Assembly (NCBI GenBank): GCA_000333855.2
Contig: CM007318.1
Coordinates: 104,921 to 168,920, forward strand
DNA: 64,000 bases
Direction of reading: 5' to 3'
Source of the DNA: Endotrypanum monterogeii
Taxonomy: Eukaryota; Euglenozoa; Kinetoplastea; Trypanosomatida; Trypanosomatidae
Under the pieces are notes generated by a model. The model saw nothing but the letters and a program-made list of their open reading frames with translations. It had not been told where the DNA came from and ran no database searches. A program made the translations under genes and the position numbers. The number at the start of each line of letters is the position of its first letter. Position 1 is the first letter of the stretch. Below are positions 56,130 to 64,000 of this stretch, piece after piece.

Positions 56130-56961
56130 CCAGGTCTCGTGTGTATTTCTAAAGGCGAGGGGGGAAAGGGCCACCACCACCACCACCACCACCAGATGCA
56201 GACGCAGATACAAATACGTATCAGTATGTGCCACCATCCTCAGCAAGACCCAGTCCCCCCCCCCTCCCCCGAAGAAATATTCCCAGGGGAAAGTCTTGTG
56301 CACGAACCACCACCACCACCCCTACTGCTGCTTCTGCTTTGTTAGCTGCTCATGAAAAGTACACTCGTGTACCTATTGTCTATACACACATTGATATCCA
56401 TATGCGCTCGTGTCTTGGGGTCAATCTCGGTAAAAAGAAAACCTGGATGGTACCCTGCTGGTGTTGGTGAGGCGGCGAAAAAAAATATCCTCTCTCCCCC
56501 CTCCCTCCTCTCCTACGTCATACTCACACTCACACATGATTGTGAAGTCCTTGATTGGAAACAGCTCTAGCGTGTTGGGGTACTTGGGACGGAGGAGCGA
56601 CGATTTTTTTACTTTCGCATTGCATATGTCTCCCATAGACAGACCCTCTCCTCGACTTCTACCCACCCCCTACTATGCACCTTGCGAATCCGTTCGAAGA
56701 AACGCTTCTGGTTTCCCAAGTCGCCTTGCCACTCTCCGTAAAGCATATTTTCCTGCGTTGACCATCGCAGCCCGGTCTCGTTGGGAACCACCACACACAC
56801 ACACACACACAGCCCCATCGAAGTGCAGCCATCTACAAGAAACCACCAAGTCCGTGTGCATGGCGGGGTCCTGCCTCACCCCCCCCTCCTCCTTCACACT
56901 GCCTCTCGCGAACGTGGCCATTTTCGGAACTGAGTGATTGAACTTCTCTACCGCAAAGTCG
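56130..56961. other. Spacer between two uncharacterised genes
   Basis: An ACC trinucleotide run (about 56170-56193), a CA repeat (about 56792-56811) and pyrimidine tracts. No gene is seen. Confidence 0.65.
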
Positions 56962-57774
56962 ATGAGAGATCTACCGGTCCCGATGCAGCCACGGGTTCGA
57001 TTGCTTTATCTAGAATTTATGTACCTCATTTCTGAGCTGAGGAGCTTCTACAACCCACAGCACGATGCCTCGGCGGGGATGACACCGAAGCATGCTGTGT
57101 CTCGCGTAGACGCAAAGCCCTTTTACCTTCGTTTGCCAGAGACCCACCCTTTGTGTGGGTCTCTGCGCGATGCGCACGTTATGGAACAGGAAAGTTGTCA
57201 TCAGATCAAAAAAAACGCTGTGGCCAAGTCGGGGGCATCGCCGTCTCTGGCCGGCACGAGCAAAGATATCGATGCCGCATCGCCGGTGAAAATCTTCAAG
57301 CTGCAGGGCAAAGACGAGAAGGCCCTCGTGACACCTTTCATGCCCATCAACTGGGACAACAACAAACTAAATAGTGACGCCTCTTCCTTGGCGAGACAAC
57401 CTGAACCTTCAAGACAGCGTGCCCCTGAGGCTGAGTATCGTGCCCGCGTACAGCGTCTATTTTTTGCGAATGCGCTGGTACCGGTAGGCAGCCCGGAGTG
57501 GAAGCGGTGTCTCGCACGTGGTCGCTATGAGCTACGCGGTATTCACAACGTACTACACGTGCGCAAATATCGTGCGCTCCACAAGCGGTATAGCTGGGCA
57601 TCGCAGCTATCTCGCACAGAGTTGGAAGCAGCGTGGGGCGGTAACATGGAAGAAGTAGAGCATGCCCTTCTAGGTCTGTCTAACAAGGACGTGTACGCCT
57701 ACTCCGTCAACGATGCCGACGGAGACGGAGCGACGGTCGATAAGGTACAAGATGAATACACAGCGCAGGTCTAG
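56962..57774 (+). CDS. Hypothetical protein with possible LYR-like N-terminus
   Basis: 270-residue protein. The N-terminus PRVRLLYLEFMYLISELRSF (about residues 10-29) resembles the first helix of LYR-motif proteins, small mitochondrial assembly factors that bind acyl-carrier protein, although the central Arg of L-Y-R is Leu here. The C-terminal part has a basic helix-rich region (RARVQRLFFANALVP, RKYRALHKRYSWASQ) that could contact RNA or a partner protein. The middle is a low-complexity linker. The frame opens at a TTG (56938); the first ATG is at 56962, with M8 as alternative. I do not know a named homologue. A mitochondrial role is only a guess. Confidence 0.65.
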   Translation: MRDLPVPMQPRVRLLYLEFMYLISELRSFYNPQHDASAGMTPKHAVSRVDAKPFYLRLPETHPLCGSLRDAHVMEQESCHQIKKNAVAKSGASPSLAGTSKDIDAASPVKIFKLQGKDEKALVTPFMPINWDNNKLNSDASSLARQPEPSRQRAPEAEYRARVQRLFFANALVPVGSPEWKRCLARGRYELRGIHNVLHVRKYRALHKRYSWASQLSRTELEAAWGGNMEEVEHALLGLSNKDVYAYSVNDADGDGATVDKVQDEYTAQV

Positions 57775-58468
57775 AAAGAGTACGTAGTCGCCCCCACGCC
57801 CTACCACTATCTACGGACTGCCATGTGAGGCACACTGTCATTTTGCTGCTCTCACAATCTCCAGCCAGTGTGTGTATCTAAATACCCACGCGCGGTTCAA
57901 AATCTCTTTCTCACATACATTACATTTTGTATGTGAAATATAAGTGGCAATGTGTGTGTGTTGGCTACTACTGCTTTCTATAAATGCATGAATGTGTCCC
58001 TCCACACGAACACGCACACACATATCCCCACCTGCACCCCGGGCATCTACACAGACGTACTGGACCACACAAAAGTGTGCCCCCCCATCGAACCCGATGC
58101 ATGACTGCTGATGCTCCGTGTTTACGCTTTCCTATTATTTGCTTCGGGATCTTTTTCTTTCCCCCGCATCCGCACCCGTCTACTTGAACAGACGTTTGAC
58201 ACTTGGATTATGATACTCCGGGCAAGCGTGTGCGCCAGCCCCCTACAGCATGTCTCCTCCTCGCACTCCTTCTTTCCGCCGGTTGTCAATGACGTACCTG
58301 CAGCGACGCACCCGTCAAAATATTCTGCCGCTTCCAAGTGTGGGGTACCCTCCGATCGTTTCTTTTTTTTTTCTGCGTGTCAATGTTTTTATTTCCTTCA
58401 TTCCGCTCTTCGAGTGAGTGTCCCCGCCGTCACGGTCCCGCAGTCTGCGCAGCCACGATTCTGCCTGC

Positions 58469-58470
58469 CG

Positions 58471-58500
<30 letters not shown>
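58469..58500. repeat. (TA)n microsatellite
   Basis: TA repeat of about 30 bases in the spacer before S25. Confidence 0.9.
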
Positions 58501-58504
<4 letters not shown>

Positions 58505-58705
58505 TTTGCTTTCCGAAGGCACATGTCATAACAAGTTTCATTGCTCAGCTAGGAAGCATACGGTGCAACAGCAGCTGTCGCATCCTCCCCCGGAAAAAAA
58601 AAACCCAATCTTGCTGCACGAGAAAGGGTTGTAGGGCTCGTTCATGAAGAGGCGCTACTTGATGCCATCACCAGAAGCAGCGATGTCTCAGCCAGTAATA
58701 CCTTC

Positions 58706-58801
58706 CATCACCACTCTCCCCTCCCTCCTTTTCTTTTATCCCTCTCGCTGCTGCGCACCACAACTATTTTATCCGCCACATCCGCTCATTCAACCGCACA
58801 G
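58706..58801 (+). promoter_or_regulatory. Trans-splice acceptor for S25
   Basis: Long C/T tract at 58706-58753 and the first suitable AG at 58800-58801 (CACAG), giving a leader of about 67 bases that is itself C-rich. Confidence 0.5.
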
Positions 58802-58868
58802 CGAGTTCACGCGAACCCCCCCCCGTCCTCCACCTTCCCCCACCCAACAAACCACCCACCTCGCCATC

Positions 58869-59231
58869 ATGCCACCGAAGGCTGGACAGACAAAGAAGGC
58901 CAAGATGGAGGCCGCCACGAAGGGCGCAAAGAAGACGACGAAGAAGTGGAGCAAGGGTCAGTCCCGCGAGGCTCTGCAGAACGCCGTGATGTTCGACAAG
59001 GAGACGTACGACAAGCTCCGCAGCGAGGTGCCCAAGTACAAGCTCATCACCCCTTCGATCATCTCTGACCGCCTCAAGATCGCCGTCTCCATCGCCGCCG
59101 CTGGCCTCAAGCAGCTGTGCCGTGAGAAGCTGATTCGCCTGGTGTCCTGCTCCAGCAAGACTCGTGTGTACACGCGCATCGTGCAGGCTGCACCGGTTGA
59201 AGCGGCTGCCCCTGCTCCGGCTGCCGAATAA
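58869..59231 (+). CDS. RPS25: 40S ribosomal protein S25 (eS25)
   Basis: 120-residue small-subunit protein located near the E site at the head of the 40S subunit. Seen: the Lys/Ala-rich N-terminus (MPPKAGQTKKAKMEAATKGA), the conserved KKWSKGQSREALQNAVMFDK, then ETYDKLRSEVPKYKLITPSI and the winged-helix part ISDRLKIAVSIAAAGLKQLC. It closes with VSCSSKTRVYTRI and an Ala/Pro tail. The sequence is practically what I recall for Leishmania S25. Strong codon bias (mostly G/C-ending codons) fits a highly expressed gene. A single copy is seen here. Confidence 0.97.
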   Translation: MPPKAGQTKKAKMEAATKGAKKTTKKWSKGQSREALQNAVMFDKETYDKLRSEVPKYKLITPSIISDRLKIAVSIAAAGLKQLCREKLIRLVSCSSKTRVYTRIVQAAPVEAAAPAPAAE

Positions 59232-61047
59232 GGAGTACATGTAAGCGGGTCAGCGAGCACGATCAGGTGCACGTGGAAGATTGTTGGCGTAAAACAAGGG
59301 CGAAGGTATTAGGCAGATGATGCTGCGGAGGCACTGCGCCGCAACGGTATCGGGCAGACTCGGCAGTAGCACTACGACATCTTTAAGCTTCCCTATCGAA
59401 CTGCTCTCAGGTGCGCCATCGCCTGTGTCGCTTGACTGCACACCGCTGCCGGGCACGGAGGGATACCGCTTCGGTAATTTTTTTTCCCCTCCAGCTTCAC
59501 ATCTCTCTGTCTCCCTCCTCCTCGACTTCTTCGGGTACGAAGGAAAGAAAGAAAGATAGGGAGGGAGGAAAGGAGGAAGCAGGGCAGACGTGATTTTTTC
59601 TCGCATACAATATTTTTTTTTCCGTTTGTTCTTTTATTTTCTCTCTGACCTTCATCTTGATTTGCATCGCGCTAGCTTGTCCTGGATACCACCCTCCCCC
59701 TTCCTCGTCGACTCCTCAACCCTCATCCTCCTTCAACTGCGGAGACGGATGTGTGTGTGTGTGTGTGTGTGTGCTAGTCAGGGGATCGAGGGGGTGGGCA
59801 CATAAGACCTGTGCACGACTTGCCACCAAATCAAGAGATGAACAACACATAAGCACCAAAGAAAAGAATGCCCATTCCCTATTACCGGTCATCCGTGGGG
59901 AGTGACATAGCGCATCCCCACTCCACCTCTTTTGTCCCTGCATGTCGGTATCTACATTATTTCTCTCTACCACTCGTGTCACGGAGTGCAAGGCAGGCGT
60001 GCAAGTGAGAATGTGGGAATTGGTAGTTCACCTACATGACTGGTCTGGCCTCCACGGCATCTCTCTCTCTCAAAACATGCGACTGGCCTATATATGTTAC
60101 GCGCGCCCGGTACACAGCTTCACTCATGACTGCTCAATGATCGCCGATCCTCTTCGAACCTCTTCCCCTTCCTTTCTTCCCTCCCCTATTCTTACCTCCC
60201 CCCCCCCACCCTTCGATGGTTCATGGGAACGGCTAAACTAACAAATCTGGACGACATCGTCCACTGCAATATATATATATATATATATGCCTCTGTGTGT
60301 AAATTATACGAATGTGCTCAAGAGTATCGATACATCTGACTCTCTTCATCCATCTCGATCAATTGGGGCCGTCTCATACGTACAGCCGCACCCTCACGCG
60401 AAACGCCCCCTTTTTTTTTACTACTATTATTTCTGGTTGAAATACTCCAAGAGAGCAGAACAGCCACGTTCCGCACAGAAGACGTGGTTTTCTGGATTAG
60501 CCTCCATTAACGCCCCATTCATTTTTTTTTTCGTGCCAGCCAGTGGTATAAGAAACACGGCACACGCACCCGCGAGAGCAAAACCCAGAGCATGGACAGT
60601 GCAAGATACGAAGCGTACAGACCCATCCATTGCGCCTTCTCACACTGCCGGCGTTGCCTTTCACCAACTGCTAAGGTGCAGTATTGTGCACATATTTTTC
60701 TTTTGCCTGCTATCACTTTTGGTGACCCCTGTGTGCAGTTGGACACCCCCCTCCCTTCCCTCCCTCCCTTCCCATCCTCTCCTACACTATAAGATCTCTT
60801 TCCGACCTCTTCAGGTTCTGGTGGTGGTGTTTGACGTCCCGTGTCCGTTCTGCCACTTGGAGTTGGCTGAGTCAGGGTCTTTCCATCCCTTTCCCCCTGC
60901 CATCTCGCTTCTTGTTTTTTTTTTATATTTTTTTTTGAGGTTTGTAGGGGCGACGGTTCTCCATTTTTATTTTGGGTGTGTATTCTCCCCAGGCTCTCCT
61001 ATCAGCTTCTCCTAGAATCGAACCAGCAGCGCACATTTCTCCCTTGA

Positions 61048-61091
61048 TATTATTTTTTTGTTGTTGTTGTTGTTATTGTTGTTGTTTTTTG
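61048..61091. repeat. T-rich (GTT)n repeat
   Basis: GTT trinucleotide run within a T-rich stretch. Confidence 0.8.
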
Positions 61092-61615
61092 CAGTGAATT
61101 GGTGTCACGTCTGTGCAGAAAGAGGCTCCGTGGCCCACCCCACAGACGGACGCACATCGGATACACGTTCCTTGACGACCACCACGGCAAATTACCTAAT
61201 CTTTCTGTGCTTGCGTGCTGATTGGGTGAGTAGGACGTGTTAACGTGTGGTGATATCAACTTCTCCCTTCTTCGTTGTCCTGTTCTCGTTGTCGATGTTC
61301 CACCCCCTCTTCCTCATACTTTCTATATACGCAATTCGTTTCGGCCTCTTCTCAGCTTCGCTAGTCACTCGAATCCTTGTGGCTGGGTCTATATTTTTTG
61401 AGAGACCACCCTCACCTCTCTCCCCCTGCTACCCCCGTCCCTCTGCTTTCGTCTTGCTTCCTCCTCCAATATCCTCCCTGCAGTCAAGTCCTGAGCAACC
61501 TGAAGAAAACACCACACTGGATCCCATCTCCTCAGTGATCCTTTTTCTTTTCGAGAAAGGGGAGCGTGCCGACAGTTTCCGTCGGTCAAGCTCGCCTCAC
61601 ATTGAGTATTGACAT

Positions 61616-61651
61616 CGTTTTTTTTTGTTGTTGTTGTTGTTGTTGTTCAAG
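61616..61651 (+). promoter_or_regulatory. Trans-splice acceptor with (GTT)n tract
   Basis: A T run and GTT repeats end in TTCAAG, AG at 61650-61651, 23 bases before the ATG at 61675. A second AG lies at 61662-61663. Here GTT repeats stand in for the usual C/T tract. Confidence 0.55.
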
Positions 61652-61674
61652 TACCCCGCGTAGATATTCACACA

Positions 61675-64000
61675 ATGAAAGGAGCCGCAGATACGGTGTC
61701 GCTTTTGTCGCCCTCGTCGCTCATGGAATCAGCCACACACACCTCATCTATTATGACAGGTGCTGGTTGCTCGTCCCCCTCAGTAACAGGTATCGGCACT
61801 AATACGCCATCCTTCAACTCCCCAAGCGCTCCGAGGGGTACGCCGCGGTCATCAACAAACCGCTGCCTTGTGCGCTCGCTCTTACTGCAGCGCGTCTACA
61901 AGAACTCCGAAAACATGCAGCAGCAGCGAAAACAGCGTACCCTCGCCCCACTAACGCATCTGACAACTTCGTGCATAAATGAGCGAGAAGAGGGCGGTGA
62001 CGTGAATATCTTTACCACGCAGAACCAAGGACCCATGCGTCATGCCGCGTCCGACGGAGTCCTCGGTACCTCTGATCGTCATATCGCGCCTCAACCACAG
62101 CTGGAGAACATTTCTGAGACCACAGTTCTCAGCGATGACGCTGAAAATGATGCCTTGACAATCGCGACGAAGGAAAGCGACAATGCGTGCCACCGCAGGA
62201 GTGGTGACGCAACCGCTAGTGGTGATCAACGTTCAGTTATTAGAAATCACTCAGATCACCATACTGTAGAGGAGTCCTGTGGCTCTACACGGGATCAAGA
62301 AGAAACCATCGCTACTCTGACCACATCAAAAAAATCCATTCCCCCGCACAAAGGGGCCGTAGCGGGCTGGTGCCCCATTTCTCGCTCCTCTAACGTGTAT
62401 CCGAGCACGAAACCAAACAGCAATCCGTCAAGTAGTCTCTGTGGAATACCAGCTAACGCCCCTCGCCCTATAGGTGCCAATAGAAGCCACGCAGTGACTA
62501 CACCACTGTCGTCGTCTGCCCTTTCCCACATCACTCAGTCATTCAATGGAAACGGAAACGGTGGCGGTGGCAATACCGAGCCCAAGGCGGTCCCGCTGAT
62601 GCTGCGCGCATCGCTTTCGGCCTACCCCACTCGCGAGGGATCCTGCTCCCCAGTCACCTCGAGCTCTGTGCCGCGAAACCTTGTCGTAGGGGCGTCCGCG
62701 ACTACCCCACAGATCCCACCTGGAACACTCGCACCCAGTGGTGCCGCAAGTTTAGGGAGTGTAACCCCATTGAGCAGCGGCCTCAGCAGCGCCCATCCAT
62801 CCTTTGTGCGACCACCAAGTGTTGCCCCCTCGAGTGGAGCGTCCGCGACACGGAGCGGTGGCGATTTGGGTGCCGCCAACACCCCCGTTGGTGTAGGGAA
62901 AACACGTGGCTGTGACAGCAACAGCGGTCCAGTCGGCGGCATTGCGCACACTATGAAGGGGCGAGTTCTGAGCTCCCCGCAGGCGGCGCGGCGTCCTGAC
63001 CTTGGTATCCGTCGCACAACCTTTCAACGTAGCACCTCGACCTTCTCGCTATCCGAGGCCGCCTCAAGCCGCGGCGCGCCACCGCCGAGTGACGTCAGAG
63101 AGGAGTTCAGTTATGCTTCAGAGGAGAAGCCCGTCGCCTCGACGCGACCGCAGTCGACGATCCCGAGAGACATGCACAGCTTCGTTCTCGGACAGTACCG
63201 CTCGCTGCAGCGCGACGTTCTCTCACATCCTCCCTCATCGCCGTGTGTCAACACTAACCCGACCTCCGTACACGTCCGGCACGTCAGCAGAAAAAAATGT
63301 CCGGTGCACTCGAGTGAAGCCAAAGCGCTCCTCCAAAAGCAGGAGGAGATGCGACTGCGCGCTCTTCAGCAGCAGCACCACGACATGGAGGTTATTCGGA
63401 ATGGGGGCCGCGAGCAAGTCAGCCAGAACATGAAGAGTAGCGTGGCACTGGCCAGCTCCCTCTCAAAGCTCCGAGCGCGCACTCGTACCACCGCCAACAG
63501 CACCCCAGTCTCGCACTCAAGAGATGAATTTACGAACACGAGCCTTGAAGAAGAAGACGCGGTGCAGTTGCAGTCACCAAAGCGGGAGCTGGAGGCCTGG
63601 CACGCCTCCAAGGCCTTCATGGTATCGAATACCCCCGCGGGTGCACCGCCCCCTGGGAGGCCGTCGGGTAACCTTAGAAAGAACTTCATGAAAGGTGAAG
63701 AGATTGTGGTCGCCCTCGGACTCGATAGTGAAGACGAGCAAGAAGACGAAGACGTCGATGCGAGCAACACAGCGGCAGAGAGGAGGCGAAGGCCAATCGA
63801 TGTGGGCCCGTCCTCAGACACTGCAGTGGCCAAGTGCGCTGGTGAGCGGCTTGTTTCGCAGCCGCAGCGCCGTAGAGGAACGGCAGCCTCTGTGAAATGT
63901 GTAGCGCGTTGCCAGAACAGCGGCAGTGACGACGACAACGTTAGCAGCCAAGACGCCTCTCTCTCATATAACAAGCGGCACAATCGCAGTGCACACCACA
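61675..64000 (+). CDS. Ser/Thr-rich hypothetical protein, partial (3' end outside)
   Basis: Open from the ATG at 61675 to the window end without a stop, at least 775 residues. The visible part is low-complexity and probably disordered: rich in Ser, Thr, Pro, Gly and Ala, with Gly/Asn repeats (NGNGNGGGGN) and one short helical stretch (EAKALLQKQEEMRLRALQQQ, residues about 548-567) that may form a coiled coil. An acidic patch follows near residue 690 (DSEDEQEDEDVDASN). No catalytic domain is visible; one may lie downstream, as kinases and RNA-binding proteins in these organisms often carry such N-terminal regions. The start follows the acceptor at 61650-61651. Confidence 0.75.
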   Translation, partial: MKGAADTVSLLSPSSLMESATHTSSIMTGAGCSSPSVTGIGTNTPSFNSPSAPRGTPRSSTNRCLVRSLLLQRVYKNSENMQQQRKQRTLAPLTHLTTSCINEREEGGDVNIFTTQNQGPMRHAASDGVLGTSDRHIAPQPQLENISETTVLSDDAENDALTIATKESDNACHRRSGDATASGDQRSVIRNHSDHHTVEESCGSTRDQEETIATLTTSKKSIPPHKGAVAGWCPISRSSNVYPSTKPNSNPSSSLCGIPANAPRPIGANRSHAVTTPLSSSALSHITQSFNGNGNGGGGNTEPKAVPLMLRASLSAYPTREGSCSPVTSSSVPRNLVVGASATTPQIPPGTLAPSGAASLGSVTPLSSGLSSAHPSFVRPPSVAPSSGASATRSGGDLGAANTPVGVGKTRGCDSNSGPVGGIAHTMKGRVLSSPQAARRPDLGIRRTTFQRSTSTFSLSEAASSRGAPPPSDVREEFSYASEEKPVASTRPQSTIPRDMHSFVLGQYRSLQRDVLSHPPSSPCVNTNPTSVHVRHVSRKKCPVHSSEAKALLQKQEEMRLRALQQQHHDMEVIRNGGREQVSQNMKSSVALASSLSKLRARTRTTANSTPVSHSRDEFTNTSLEEEDAVQLQSPKRELEAWHASKAFMVSNTPAGAPPPGRPSGNLRKNFMKGEEIVVALGLDSEDEQEDEDVDASNTAAERRRRPIDVGPSSDTAVAKCAGERLVSQPQRRRGTAASVKCVARCQNSGSDDDNVSSQDASLSYNKRHNRSAHH

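Larger units (their letters stand above)
57775..58868. other. Spacer and 5'UTR before S25
   Basis: CA/TG-rich sequence, a TA microsatellite, and a long pyrimidine tract with the acceptor for S25. No gene is seen; an upstream in-frame ATG at 58644 lies before the acceptor. Confidence 0.7.
59232..61674. other. Spacer between S25 and the terminal gene
   Basis: 2.4 kb with no credible gene. Holds TG repeats (59753-59772), a TA repeat (60271-60290), two GTT repeats, many poly-C/T tracts, and the acceptor of the next gene. Confidence 0.7.

Noticed and set aside
58644..58868. Upstream extension of the S25 frame
   Set aside because: S25 is highly conserved and begins with MPPK at 58869; the extension is in the C/T-rich leader.

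Overview
This window looks like nuclear DNA of a trypanosomatid, most likely Leishmania or a close relative. It carries about 17 protein genes, all on the plus strand and all without introns. They are separated by long spacers full of polypyrimidine tracts, poly-C/poly-T runs and TA/TG/CA microsatellites, with AG acceptors shortly before most start codons. That is the layout of a polycistronic unit processed by spliced-leader trans-splicing and polyadenylation. No strand switch, tRNA, rRNA or CRISPR was seen. From memory, the pairing of a lysine-bearing deoxyhypusine synthase with the RNA polymerase III large subunit fits Leishmania chromosome 34; I could not check this. Species is not claimed.

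Left part (1-31.9 kb): a sulfide:quinone oxidoreductase-like flavoprotein that appears to lack both redox cysteines; a large broken calpain-like relic (about 5.2-9.6 kb); MON1 (Rab7 exchange factor subunit); the U3 snoRNP protein RRP9; a PUS1-type pseudouridine synthase; a START lipid-binding protein; a probable SIDER-type retroposon relic (about 23.8-24.55 kb); catalytic deoxyhypusine synthase; and a membrane-anchored BCS1-type AAA ATPase.

Right part (31.9-64 kb): eIF5; RPC1; COG6; two tandem secreted or membrane-anchored nucleoside phosphorylase/NUP-like paralogs; a bS6-type mitochondrial ribosomal protein; a free-standing dynein-stalk-like protein; two proteins of unknown function (one with a possible LYR-like N-terminus); ribosomal protein S25; and a Ser/Thr-rich ORF running off the window end.

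The genes do not form one pathway, as is normal in these units. Several are growth housekeeping genes: RRP9, PUS1, RPC1, eIF5, DHS and S25 (RNA and translation), and MON1 and COG6 (membrane traffic). DHS and eIF5 both serve translation initiation/elongation. The most unusual items are the cysteine-less SQR homologue, the orphan dynein-stalk protein, the tandem secreted phosphorylase-like pair and the calpain relic. Two N runs (16678-16697 and 53787-53853) are flanked by stuttered, corrupted near-copies of adjoining sequence and look like assembly artefacts.
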